Shown here in pieces: positions 46,443-59,209 of a stretch of DNA of 64,000 bases (position 1 is the stretch's first letter; each line of letters starts with the position of its first letter). The DNA is taken from assembly GCF_037975245.1 (NCBI RefSeq), contig NC_092569.1, positions 26,983,168 to 27,047,167 on the forward strand. Direction: 5' to 3'. Source of the stretch: Apostichopus japonicus. Lineage: Eukaryota > Echinodermata > Holothuroidea > Aspidochirotida > Stichopodidae. A program made the position numbers and the translations under genes. Below the pieces are notes generated by a model. It saw nothing but the letters and a program-made list of their open reading frames with translations. It had not been told where the DNA came from and made no database searches.

Positions 46443-46443
46443 A

Positions 46444-46520
46444 GGTTCGAAACCGGTAATGAAGGTCGTAATTCCACTGTAGGCGTTTGTCACCTGTATC
46501 AAATTCAATACTATAGTTCT

Positions 46521-46579
<59 letters not shown>

Positions 46580-46667
46580 TATATTTAAACAGAACTATAG
46601 TATTGAATTCGATACAGGTGACAAACGCCTACAGTGGAATTACGACCTTCATTACCGGTTTCGAACC
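46444..46667. repeat. Near-perfect palindrome, 85-bp arms around (TA)n
   Basis: The left arm (46444-46528) begins GGTTCGAAACCGGTAATG and the right arm (46583-46667) is its reverse complement with one or two mismatches. The TA tract of about 55 bp lies between them. It is immediately adjacent to the SINE A copy. Confidence 0.9.

Positions 46668-46670
<3 letters not shown>

Positions 46671-46700
<30 letters not shown>
46671..46700. repeat. (TA)n microsatellite
   Basis: About 14 TA units after the palindrome, followed by ACACAC. Confidence 0.8.
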
Positions 46701-46707
<7 letters not shown>

Positions 46708-47348
46708 ATTTTTCTCTTTTTTCATTCTCCCCCATTCTCGCACTTGAACCACCTATAATTTGTGATCCTTCATTTTCATTTTCGTATCCGGGATATATCT
46801 GAAAGTATAAACATTCATCGTAACAATGTATTTTGAAAGCATCTAGTTTCGTCTCCATCGTTGTATATTCATTATTCAGTTTTTGTTGACGATTTACTAT
46901 AAAATCACGATGAAAGCGTTAGCATCCGTGTTCGCAGCACTAAAATTGTAGGAGGATGACACTCTTGTGAAAATTGGAACTTGAATATATTATGAATGGC
47001 AAATATAACTTCGTTCCTTCCTGTAAACAAGAAGTCAGTTGAAACGACCGGTGAGAAGTATATGTGTTTACACTTTCTAGGGGATCCAAAGGGTTACTCA
47101 TATATGCCTGGAAAGAGGTGCAACTTGGGATTTTTTTCTTTCTTTCTTTGCTCAGAAAGTGAAGCTTTCTACCAAAACATGATTTAAAAAATCCTTGACA
47201 ATCTTGATATGACCTTTGAACTTCGTAAGATATGTAGAATTGTTACCAGATCAGATAACTAAAACCTCACCATTAATTCATTCTCAAAGGTGATATTCTG
47301 AAAACTGCTAATTCACTCGTTCTTATGACTTAACCTAATAATATATCC

Positions 47349-47512
<164 letters not shown>

Positions 47513-47948
47513 TTATACGTTTATATATCATTACATGTCTTTAAATGTTATATACATTCTTATTGAAGGCTTAATGCATACCGTATGGTTGGCATGTAAT
47601 ACAGTGATAAATAAGCAAACATGCCTAAATTGAACTGTAGCGGCTATCTCCATGAAGAAAAACGGCATGCAAAAGTCTAATAAAACCAGGAACAGCTTTC
47701 CCTGCTGTACTATGAAATGAAATAATATGGTTTCATTTTTCATATGCATTATCAACGCAAACATGTTCCTTGCATGCAGGCATGACTGAGAAGATGTTTG
47801 GGAGGGGGAGGGGGGTTCAGGTGTCTACAGTTCCGGGTCCCGGGTTTAATAGGGGCCCGAGGTTATTAAGAATAAAGATCAATGTATTCTCACATCCATC
47901 ACAGTGTTGAAGTGAAAAGGAGGTCTTAAAACAATTTACCTTAGATAC

Positions 47949-48054
47949 ATGATTGTCACCTTGTGTCGTCCTGGTTTACGGTGCACTTGCTTATACGCTA
48001 TACATTATTGTCACCTTGTCTCGTCCTGGTTTACGGTGCACCTGCTTATACGCA
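47949..48054. repeat. Two-copy 58-bp tandem repeat
   Basis: ATTGTCACCTTGTGTCGTCC through GCTTATACGC at about 47950 recurs with two differences at about 48008. Confidence 0.8.
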
Positions 48055-48059
48055 AGGAT

Positions 48060-49930
48060 AGGTAGGATGGCACACGTGATCCTGTCATAAAGTTGGCATT
48101 TTTTCACTCTTTGGGTCAACAGTCGTCCTAAATTTACAGAGTAGAGACTATACATTCATTCAAACTGAGAAAACCTGACAACCTATTTCCATGAAAATGG
48201 AGATTAATGGGGCGAATGAGTTTAGTCAAGACAAAAAGACGGACTTCCCCTTTCTTTAAAATCTCTATTAATTTCTTGATATTTTAAAGCTTCGCCTGTA
48301 CTAGTTGTGAATTTGAAAAAAAAAAATGTAATTATGTTATATCTGTATCAAAGTGTTTCCAGATTTATTTCGCGACGAAACAATAACAAATGGTCAATCT
48401 TGTGGTCAATGGAGGGCTAGGCAGCGCCCGTTGACACTCTCATATAGGGTAGCCTAAACCCATTAAACACCACATTGACTTACACACTATAGTCACAGAA
48501 GTAATGTGGCCTATAAGTCTAGCCTAGATATTCTCACTAGCTAAAAGCTACCCAACACTGGATAGCTGACAAGTTATAGCCTTTCATGGCACTATAAATT
48601 TTCCGTATCATGATTACCGTGCAGGGTTTTTTTTTTGTTGCTATCCGAGCCTGAAGTTTTCGTCACTTGTAAACAAACCTCTTCACTCAGTAGTAAACAA
48701 TTTTCGTACGCTGATCCTGCGAGGCCTAAAGGGGTCTAAAATTGCCTCAATTGACCCAATATTGGCACCCAGGTACTTCCAGTCATGCTCTTCAACACAA
48801 AAACTAGATCCTGATTAATAACGTATCAAAAAAGATGTTTTCCTACTACATTCTGGCACTTTTCCTGAGATAGGAGAACATCATCAGGGCGGATTGATAT
48901 AGTGGCAAACCTGCTAACACAGGTCTCCATGTCTATATCAGTGTTTCTTCTCAATGTACAATACAGCTAAGCTGGATAATCGGGGGGCAAAAAGCCAACT
49001 CAAAGTCTGAGAAAAGTGTCCCTGTAATCCCACCACTGAAGTCATGTGATATAATCAATGTGATTCTTATTTTTTTTTTTATATTTGACGATCAAGTTAC
49101 ACTCAACACAATGTCTATTGAAAATCGCCAAAATCAATCAGATAAATTTACCTTCAGATATAATGGACGATGCCATTTCTATGAAACGTAGTACCGTGTG
49201 GTCTCGCCTGGTACAAATTCGTTTCGAAGGAAGCACCTTTCGGCTGATCAACTTTATAAACGTAATAGTGTGTGGTTGGAGGTTCACTCTTGAACCATCA
49301 CTCAGCTGGCAAACTTGACAAGATTGGCGTTTCTGTTGAGAATCAACTGACTCGTAACGGTAAGTTAACTTAACTCAATAAGCTCAGTCTGTTCGTCGAC
49401 ATGTTTCTGGGTCAATTTTGTATGATACTTATATGTTCCAAAAAACGGCGATGATTAAAAAGAGTTTTAATCTTAGACGGCCAAACGGTGGCTTCATAGA
49501 GGTTTCCATGTAGTAGCCTATATAACTAATACGTGGCTTATCTAAAATGGTCGACAACCGTTCCCTTTTTAAGTGTTGTATCAACTCCTCCACAGAATGA
49601 GTACCTCAGAAAATATTGCAATGATTCAATTGCGCTGTCCGTAAATCATAATTGAGAGGTATGTTGTTATAATTTGTGTTAATAATGGTAATATTAATTA
49701 CGGAAAAAAAAACGAACGTTTTTTTCAAGAAACAAGGTTAAGTTGCGAAAGTTTTGAACTATCAATCACGGAAATCATTGAGTTTAAATGGTGGTAAAAT
49801 TCAATCGATCACCATACAAGTATGTGGCTTATTGATCCTTACAGAATGACAACAGCATATCTAATAATCAAGTTCATTTTGTGTATTCAACTTCGACATT
49901 GTTGATAGAAATCATTATTATAGGTCTAGA
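48060..49930. other. Spacer, nothing recognised
   Basis: The open frame at 49085-49318 has no recognisable domain. No RNA gene was seen. Confidence 0.4.
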
Positions 49931-49936
49931 CCTATA

Positions 49937-50036
<100 letters not shown>

Positions 50037-50039
50037 TTA

Positions 50040-53000
50040 CAATTAGTCTACATAACGGTTTCGATCCTTGTTAATTTATCAGATTTTGAATGATAATGTT
50101 AACATGCGATTCCCATCAAAAATCAAAGTTAAAATTGCTAACAGTTCAATTGTAGAGCACGTCCGAGAGAGTTCTCAACTTCCAATTTAAGCATATGTGA
50201 TAAATACTTGACTAGCTGACTAATTTAAGGATAATTGTTCTATGATTTGCAAGGGAAAAGCGATTGAACGACTAGATAGTAGGCTATTGTAAAGAGACCA
50301 GTACTAAAACTCGCAAAAAATGCAACAGAATTAACAACATTTTCTTTTTTATGGCTTCAAAATAACTTGCCGGCATCCAATGAGTTTGTCAAAAGTATAA
50401 AGGGTAAAATACTGAACACGAAATTTGTGAATGAATTATTTGAAAATATAAATGAATGGAGGAAAGCTAATATTAAACCGTGGACTGCTAAAGGCGAATA
50501 CGATCATCAATGTAGCTATAAAATAACGTTCCAAAATATTATAATTTTACCAGGGTTATAAAAAAATAAAATTCATGATAAAGTAAGAAAATAATAATTA
50601 TGATTAAATTATGATATATCAAAATTGTAGTGGGAGAAAGTGATATACCCTGTTTTCATTCATCATTTCTGTACGTATTTTCTCTCATTTCGGCAAAATA
50701 AAATATATCGTGAAGACCATATTAATTTTGAAAGCTTTCTTGCAAGTTAATTGACTGACTTGGCTCCATGCCTTACTCGATCCTTATCCCTGCCAATGTT
50801 CCACTTTGAATAGTATATAAAGGCCTGTGCTTTTTAGTCGCATTTGAAGTTGACTATATGTTTCTTTAGAGGACTTCCACATTTGTGTAATTGTGCTGGT
50901 TCTTTGGTGGCAATGATCACAAAATCACAACAAATTGACCTTCCTCCATGACAACATATCACAACACCAAAAAGGGTTATGAAAACTAGAAGGCTAGTAA
51001 ACTGCATCGTCATGTGCTATTAAATCAATTTTCGCTGCGTGTTAGACCACTCATTGAAATTAATAGTAACGACATTATGCAATAAATCATGGTCTATTCA
51101 TACATACATTCAATTCAAAGAAAGGGTGGTTTTACGTTAATAGGTGGCGCTACAACTCTTTTATTTCCCGTTCTGTCATGTTGACAGTGAATATGCTATA
51201 GTTATCGTGTTATCTGGTTGTATAGGTTCGATTGACAAAACGCCAACCTAACTCTAACTTTCTAGCAAAGAAGATAAATTTGACATTAAAAATTAAAAAG
51301 TCTGAGATAAAATGCCACAATTTGAAGTAAATGTTCGAATATTCATGTCCAGTAATTCGCCTGGCATTGGGGTTTAATGTGGACGTTTTTAGGTAAAAAA
51401 TATTAGAAATTCTGAGATAAGAAACCGAAAGTTTGAGATCAAAAATTTTGATATAAAAAGTCGTAAATTTCAGGAACGATCTAAAATTGTGCGGAAGTAG
51501 AAACTTGGATAATATGTAGACGAAAATTTTACACTAAAAAAAAAACATGTAGATAATATGAGATAAGATTTGCAATTCGAGGTAAAAGTCGAAAATAAGT
51601 AGAGAATCAAACTTTCAAAATGGAATAGTTCCAACAATTGGGATAACATGTAGAATGTTTAAAAAATATAACATGTTGAATTTTCTCTGTCTCTTCTGGG
51701 CGACAGTAGTATTAACAAAAGTAAAATTTGTCTGATGAAGTTGCCCAAACAGGCCACTAGATCATTCCCCCTCCCTCTCCAACTTTTCGGAACTTATACT
51801 GCGACCACTGCCGTTGATACTCTAGTATTGCGTTTGACTTCACAGAGGACAAGTTGGAGAAATCTTGGTTTCATCTCCATCTCCCTCCACCACGTCAACA
51901 TGGGCTCTATCATTTACATTTTAAGTATTGAATATCAATTCTGCTAATTTAGGGACCGTGGGGATAAAGTAAATCAAGCAACACATGTAATGTACAGCCA
52001 ACGAAATAAAAAAAAAACACTTTCAGGATGAATGAAATAAAATATGGTAAACAAATAATCACATGACACACAAACCACGTGACATACTGATCACATGACA
52101 TCCACAGATCTCCAACTTTTACAAAAATGAATAAATTAGAGGTTATAACTAAATTAGGTGATCACCATAGTTAAGTAAGATAACAAATAGTTAGCTAACC
52201 GGTTCCTGCTCCCCGATGATTGCACCTCCAAGGTAGCAAAGTTGACCACCCCCCCCCCCACAGACCTTAAAATGTCAGTCTACTTGTATTTGTATTCCTG
52301 GATGTCGGTGACAAACAATACAAACAAATCGCTAGTAACGCACTAATATAGCCCACTTCTGACACTGTAATATGTTCCGAGTAAAAAGGTACAGTTGCGG
52401 CGTACAATAATTGTAAGATTCCATTATGGCAACTCAAATGGCGAATGACACACTGTCTTATTGTTTTATTTCCGGCACTGTATTAAATATGTCCCTAGTA
52501 AAATGCACAATCTTGACGCACCATAAGTTTATTTGTCAAAATAGAATAGGTTAAAATAGTTGCGAACTTCCAGAGTCTGCGTAAGAGATCCCCCAAGGCT
52601 ATTAGACAGACGTCTTGTTTAGGGAAAAGTATAATTGGTATCGACGAAACATAGCCTACGTTAGTATAAATAGGTCGGTATAACGAGATGGGTGCAAGAT
52701 CCAGGTTACAAAGAAACAAATGAAATCCCTTTCAGTATCTTCTCTGTAAATCTAACTCCCCTGAAAACTATAACACGTCTTAACCAACTTACCACCAATC
52801 CATATCAAATCCGTTCACATATCATTTCCCTTGTATATCTAAAGCACATTATTATCTACGCTTGTCTTCCATGGCTCTGTACCGAACTCCAGCTATCCTA
52901 TAATAATTTCTTACTTATTTCTATAAATTTCCAATCAGCTGTACTGCTTTGTTCAACATTAACTAATCATCAGCCATGCTCTGGTCATAATCCCCACAAA

Positions 53001-53480
53001 CCTTTGTAATAACTGCACTACACTCCGTAGTAATCTGTTGCTACCATGATAACATGAAAAGTACACCACAAGATCTGTCCTCTGCGTTCTTAACACGATA
53101 TGACACGCTACTTCGTCGACACTTCACGAGAAGTTAGAAATACTATTATGAGACCGTTCATACTTCATTCGATATGATATGATGCGATGCGATAAAAACA
53201 GAAAAGAAACATAATCTTAACTTTTGTCGCTCTTTATAGATGTCGCATTGCGATGCTGTGTGATTACCCAATCAAAGCCATGTTATGGGAGGGGGGGGGG
53301 GGCGAGGGGACGAACGTAAGACCTATATGTATATGTATTTGGTTTTAGTACCTGTGGATGCGTGCAACCTCGTACCACTACATGAGTTGTTTGACCAGCC
53401 GAATGATTATTTCTTGTGAAGAAACCTGCTCAATATTTGTTGTATTCAAATCATTTGGTTCCCTTCTGTTTTCCTATTGC
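50040..53480. other. 3.4-kb spacer upstream of the GPCR
   Basis: At 51290-51600 there are diverged GAGATAAAA/TTTGAGAT motifs that look like an old short repeat. A C tract is at 52251-52259 and a G tract at 53289-53302. ORFs here (52692-53009 and others) are low-complexity and not called. Confidence 0.4.
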
Positions 53481-53613
53481 AGTTAGTTACCATCAGATGA
53501 AGTGTCGTAAGCATAACGAAAGAAGACAGATTCAAGACCCTTACCAAATGTGTTGAAAAGAAGGCGCGTCTACAGTCTGCCAGGAAGGGGGATAAAAAAT
53601 AGAGTAATCAACA
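53470..53613 (+). promoter_or_regulatory. Possible 5' UTR exon start of the GPCR gene
   Basis: TTCTGTTTTCCTATTGCAG at 53464-53482 has the form of a 3' splice site. The sequence from 53483 to the ATG at 53614 could therefore be the 5' UTR part of a second exon, with a non-coding first exon upstream. This is an inference from the acceptor motif only. Confidence 0.35.
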
Positions 53614-54696
53614 ATGGTTTCTGACGATACCACCGTTTTCACGACACTCGACCCATCGTCCGACCATAACCCATCTCAATACATGGTCATCCTTTTTGGA
53701 ATATACTTCATTCTTGGCTTTTTCGGAAACGGAATATTGGTGATTCTCTTTCTTAAGGAAAAGAAGTTACGAGATACCAACAACGCCTTCGTCACTAATC
53801 TTGCCTTTTCGGATTTAATCTTTGTCGTGCTCTTTATCCCGATAGAAATCTACACTGAGCTTCATGAATATCGACCATTTGGATTGAAATTTTGCTATGT
53901 ATCCATCATTGTCAATTTCGCTTCCCAAGATGTCTCCGCTTTGTCACTCGCTGCGATGTCATACTTCAGGTACCGCGCTGTCGTCTGTCCATTCCAGTCA
54001 AGATCACACACGGGGAACAAACTTTCCAAATTTGTCGTGACCGTCTGCATTCTGTGCTGGGTCATAGGGATATGTGTTGCGATTTACCCAGCTTCACAAT
54101 GCTATGAAGTTGAGATGGACAATTTTGTTAACTTTAAACACACTGTAAACGTATCACATCCAGGCTACGCTACGTTTATATATTTTAGAACGGGCGTGTT
54201 CTTCATCTTGCCTCTTCTCGCAATCGCGTTCTTTTATTGCAGGATGGCATTCCATTTGTTTAGGGGGACGTCAGCTTTGGAAAGGAATTCCTCTATTTCA
54301 GCAAGAAGGGCTTTGCGATCGCGGAAGAAACTTGGTGGTATCGTCCTTGCCATTGTGGCACTTTTTTTCATCTCGTGGTTTCCATTATATTTAAATTTAA
54401 ACCTTTATTTCGCATGGAAAATGGAATATACTGCATTGGTGACTCTGTCTCGCATTTGTATGTTCCTTCCCTCGACTTTCAATCCGGTGATATTGTTCGC
54501 AACGAGTACGGGTTATCGAAAATATTTCCTCGGTATATGTTCGTGTTTTTTTGAAGGCAGACACTATCTCAAGCGACACACCACTTTAACCTCTACCTTA
54601 AGCATGCGCCTTTCACGTTCGCGTAAAGCTAACTCCAGAACTTCGTTAGAAATGGGACGTGCGGCAGACAGGCAACAGGAACTGCTTGGAGAGTAG
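53614..54696 (+). CDS. Class A (rhodopsin-like) peptide GPCR, bombesin/endothelin-receptor-like, 360 aa
   Basis: An intact single-exon receptor for the plasma membrane with seven hydrophobic segments. Landmarks: Asn39 in GFFGNG (TM1), Asp67 in NLAFSDLIF (TM2), Cys94 paired with Cys163 of loop 2, Trp149 (TM4), Pro200 (TM5), SWFP at 254-257 (TM6) and NPVIL at 290-294 (TM7). The TM3 stretch DVSALSLAAMSYFRYRAVVCP and the NPxxL end of TM7 follow the pattern of bombesin and endothelin receptors, so a neuropeptide ligand and G-protein signalling are likely. The DRY motif is FRY (Phe118-Arg119-Tyr120). Asn179 (NVS) in loop 2 is a glycosylation site. Cys309/Cys311 after helix 8 could be palmitoylated, and the tail is Ser/Thr/Arg-rich. 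The start is the first ATG, giving a 20-residue extracellular N-terminus without signal peptide. The exact subfamily and ligand cannot be fixed from sequence. Confidence 0.9.
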   Translation: MVSDDTTVFTTLDPSSDHNPSQYMVILFGIYFILGFFGNGILVILFLKEKKLRDTNNAFVTNLAFSDLIFVVLFIPIEIYTELHEYRPFGLKFCYVSIIVNFASQDVSALSLAAMSYFRYRAVVCPFQSRSHTGNKLSKFVVTVCILCWVIGICVAIYPASQCYEVEMDNFVNFKHTVNVSHPGYATFIYFRTGVFFILPLLAIAFFYCRMAFHLFRGTSALERNSSISARRALRSRKKLGGIVLAIVALFFISWFPLYLNLNLYFAWKMEYTALVTLSRICMFLPSTFNPVILFATSTGYRKYFLGICSCFFEGRHYLKRHTTLTSTLSMRLSRSRKANSRTSLEMGRAADRQQELLGE

Positions 54697-55310
54697 GAAC
54701 AAATAGTAGGCACGAATTAGTTGCTTTGTGTTTAAGCGAAACCAATGAACCATTTGATTTTGGTTTTAGTGGACTCGGTCAAAACTGTGCCGGTACAAAG
54801 TACCGACTGGTTTCTTAGCCACGGAAATCGTAATGGCCACCCAGAGATGCTACAATATTCACTTGGGTTGTTTCTCTGGGAAATATAGGCAGAGATAGAA
54901 GCTACTAGTGGGTGGTGTTCCATTCATGCTGAGCTATTGACATTAATCTGAGACAATAATTGGGATGTGACAAAGCCCAAAGGTTTCGTACATCACTACA
55001 ATTCATTCCTCTGTTGACTTACACACTCAAGTCGTCACGTTCCAAGTCCGTTAGAGCATATATTCTACTTTTCAACGAACATTTTCTACCCACCACTAGA
55101 TAACTGATTGCTTGGGTTATCATAGCACATTCCAATTTTACAACTATCTATGACCGTTTAGATTTTTAGCCGAGAAGGTCTGCGTAGTAGACAACCCATC
55201 TGCCCCCTCTCTCTCTCTCTCTCTGCGGTATCTTCTTGTTTTACTCAGAGATTTCTAAAGCGCCTTACATCATCCTTATTTTCAGACCACCGGGTCCTTA
55301 TTTCATCTCC
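54697..55310. other. 3' flank of the GPCR gene, nothing recognised
   Basis: The 3' UTR presumably lies here, but no clear AATAAA close to the stop was identified. A CT run is at 55206-55224. Confidence 0.35.
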
Positions 55311-55329
55311 TTGAACATCCATTCTTGAT

Positions 55330-55600
55330 GAAGACTGAAAACATACCGAAATAGAAAGAAAAGGGCACTTCAGTAGATTGAATTAGGACTATATCTCCTA
55401 CAATGGTTGACTGTTCAGTGAAAACTGTTTAGCACCGTACTTATACGTGGGTAGATGATAGGCTTGGTTCATACCGAAAGAGAAAGGAAAGGGCACTTAA
55501 TAAGTAGATCCATTTAGGACTATATCTCCTACAATGGTTGACTATTCAGTGGATACTGTATAGTACCGTAACTAAACGTGCATGGGTAGGCTTGGTTCGA
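55330..55600. repeat. Two-copy tandem repeat of about 125-130 bp
   Basis: CATACCGAAATAGAAAGAAAAGGGCACTT...GGACTATATCTCCTACAATGGTTGACT...GGCTTGGTTC appears at about 55344-55470 and again at about 55471-55601 with scattered changes. Confidence 0.75.
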
Positions 55601-55609
55601 ACTGCAGTA

Positions 55610-57427
55610 AATGTGATATCGAAACAGATAGCATTAACTATGACGCTAAACCTTCAAATTTGCTATGTAATGAACAATAAGCTGAAAGAACGAAGTATAC
55701 TATGAGCCGCCAGAAACAAAGGCTATGAAGAGATAAGATGGATGGCAATTTGGTATAATTCTACCATCAGTCGTAAAAGACAATAAACAGAGTTAAAAAG
55801 GAATATATGGGTCGATGAAGCTGATTGGCTAGCAAAAACGCTAAAAACTCTCTGTAATTCTCGATATTAAACAAATCTTCAAAGCAAAAAGTACCGCGAA
55901 TATATGATTTTGCCCCCTTTATCTGGGGATATTTTCTTTAAAATTTGTGCAAAACATTTACCCTGGCGACAGCAAATGCCACACAGAGAAAGGTAAGACT
56001 TACCAAGTCAAAATGTGTTACATTAACCATATTTTGGTTTACGAATAAAGTATTGAGATGTAGGACATTTCTTTCAACGTAATTATTTATTTCTGCTATC
56101 GGATTATCCGTTCGAATGAAGCTTCTTGGAAGGCGTATGGATGGTGCATGTATTGTGTCTGGAGGAGTTATTTAACATCGGCATATCTTTTCTCTGTATA
56201 TAATTTAGAAGTAATTGTGGGTTGTTGGTTTGGCTTTGCACGTAATATGCTTCCTGTCAAACCTGTCACGTTGTAGTTACGAATGTATTTTGCTAAGTTA
56301 CGTTACTCCGGGAATGTTCGAACTTACAGGCTCACTTTTCAACTCATTTATAAAAAAACACCTAAAAGGTAAAAAAAATCTGGAAGAGAAATTGACAGAG
56401 TACAAACATAAACAGGCTTTTGGACGTATTTAAAACGTCCAATAATTTGTCTTACATAGTTATATATGGAATACAGCGTGTGTAATTACTTTTGAATTCT
56501 TTATATCTGTTTCCGGAAATGCGAATTAAATAAACGAGTTATAAGCATCGCCCGTTGTGATGGGATAGATCGAAAACGGCCTACAGAAAGAAAGTTTATT
56601 CAAATGGCGAAATTTTAATTGTTTTTCAATATGTACATATCATTGGAAAATATATATTTCTTTTACGTAAATTTGTTTTTTTCTTGTTAAATTGAATGAC
56701 CTTCCAGGATTAATAGTGGTCACTGTGGTATGATAGTTATGTAGTAAGTACGTAAATAAACTTTTTAAAATGGTTAAAAGATACATTGGACTGTTTTGTG
56801 TATTTATTCGAGTTTTGGCTGCTGTTATTTTTGGTAATGCTAGATGACCTTCCCCCTTGGACCCTTAAATAACATACGCTTACTCCCTCCCTACCCAACA
56901 TCCCCGCCCTGATATAAAGCTCTGTCGGCATAAAGCGACAATAGGTTTTTTTGTGGAGGCGTTCATTGTATATAGGGCTCTTTACCCTTTTGGGACACTT
57001 GACCTTCGTTCTCTTTGGGATCCTTGAGCCTACATATGCATTTGGGACTATCCGCTTAAAAAAATCTACAGAACGTTATGCATTACGTGATAGAAATGAT
57101 GTGATGTTGACTCTACTTCGGTATATAGCTTTCGTCGGAGAGCTTCTCAAGTTTCAAACATTCCACGACAATAAATGTCACGCAAGATATCAGTTCTACT
57201 AAGTTCAGTTGTTCATTTCCTCTCTCGTAAAACAAAGTTGCAACGAATATCTATACAATATAAAGAGAGGAGAGCTGAAGAACCCATGTTTTATACAGGC
57301 AGCTTCCCTGTAAAAAAATGGTAGGACAAAAAAAAAAAAAAACGCAATACAAGAAGCGGAATAGAAAACAAAGATGAGTAAAGAAAAATAGATGAAAGAA
57401 ACTCTGACAAAGGAACTGAAGGAAATA
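55610..57427. other. Spacer, nothing recognised
   Basis: The small frames at 56215 and 56951 have no recognisable domain. No RNA gene was seen. Confidence 0.4.
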
Positions 57428-57792
<365 letters not shown>

Positions 57793-58690
57793 TAGTAACA
57801 CAGATTTATAATAGAAGAGGGCTCTCAAGGCGCAACAATTTGTTTAAACGAATATTACGAGTTGGAATATTATTCTTCAAGCTCCTCGGAGAATTCTGTA
57901 AGTAATAGGAAGCCAATGCAGGTCTTTCCAGGATTGGTGTCATATGTAAAATGTAGCTTATCTGATCCCAAGAAACAATTGTAGTTTTAGTTCTTTGCAG
58001 ACATACTAACAATCTTACCGACTTTTTTTATTATGATTTCCGAGATCATAATTTTGCACCAGATGAATAAATCGAGCGATTTAAAGCTTCAGTGTCAAAC
58101 TAGTTTTGATGAAGATATTGCTCAAAATTTTGATAATCATATATTTAACTTGGAAATAGCCGTGAAAGATTGCTTGATACTTAAAAATAGTTAACACGAC
58201 TTTAAATTGTAGAAGTCGCCATTAAGTATTGGGCACTATAGTCAGAACACGTAAAATAATTCCATCAGCTCTCTTTGAATTACATTATGTAAGTCCGATT
58301 AAGATAAGTGTTTTTCCGCAGACATTGTTTGCAGTAAGACATTGGTAAATATTGAATTGTATACCATTTTGGGAAATATATGAAAGAACGTAAGTGTTAA
58401 CCTGGTCAAGTACACCGATAGTCTTAGAACAGACACAATTAATATGCTTGCCGCAGGAGATATTCGCATCAAGAATAATACCCGATATCTTGTTTTTGTC
58501 AATCAATTTACCCACTACTATAATTTGTTAATTGTCGATGTATACATATCTGATATGATCTGTATTATGTTGGTATCAGTGAAATACCATATAATTAGTT
58601 TGATTGTCACTGAACGACGAATTTTTGTTTAAAACAATTAGACATTGTTTTCATTTCATTTCATTTTTAACGACCGCACAGGCAGCTTGA
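57793..58690. other. Spacer, nothing recognised
   Basis: Short frames on both strands (57806-58012, 58285-58515, 58444-58632) lack any recognisable motif. Confidence 0.4.
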
Positions 58691-58693
58691 TAA

Positions 58694-59206
58694 ATAAGAC
58701 CACGGGCACACGTATATAATTGCATCTTCCGACCATCGTTTCTTAACTATAGTCCGACCATATTAAACTAACTACGGTAGCGGTTACAAGTATTCACACG
58801 ACTTTGTACTATATTCAGACGATCGTTATTCGCGGACACATGCATCAGTGAGTTAATTATGCTTTTGCAAAGCTATCATGCGCAGTTGCGTTGGGTCGGT
58901 CAAGGGTCACGGTTTTGACGATGTTTCGCGTTTTTTTCGTTGTAAGTAGTAGATGATGTCAGTGTTTACGCTAAAATGCATAGTTGGACAATGCAATTGC
59001 GGTCACACGCATGGTTCTTCCTGCTAACGATGGTCGGACAATGGCTAATTCGGGGCTAACGATGCTAATTACCATCTTTAGTGGACGATGGTCGGACGAT
59101 CGTCAGACCATAGTAGAGAGCGGTCACACACAAACCGTACCATGGTCGGACCATTGTCGGACCATCGTTATGTCTGAAAAAAATGTACGTGTGACCGGGG
59201 TCTTAT
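58694..59206. mobile_element. MITE with ATAAGACC ends and internal CGACCATCGT motifs
   Basis: The left end ATAAGACCACGGGCACACGTA and right end ACGTGTGACCGGGGTCTTAT are imperfect inverted repeats of about 20 bp. The interior has many copies, in both orientations, of ACGATGGTCGGAC (for example near 58729, 59027, 59087, 59140 and 59156). There is no transposase frame. Any target duplication is at most TA and uncertain. Confidence 0.6.
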
Positions 59207-59209
59207 ATT

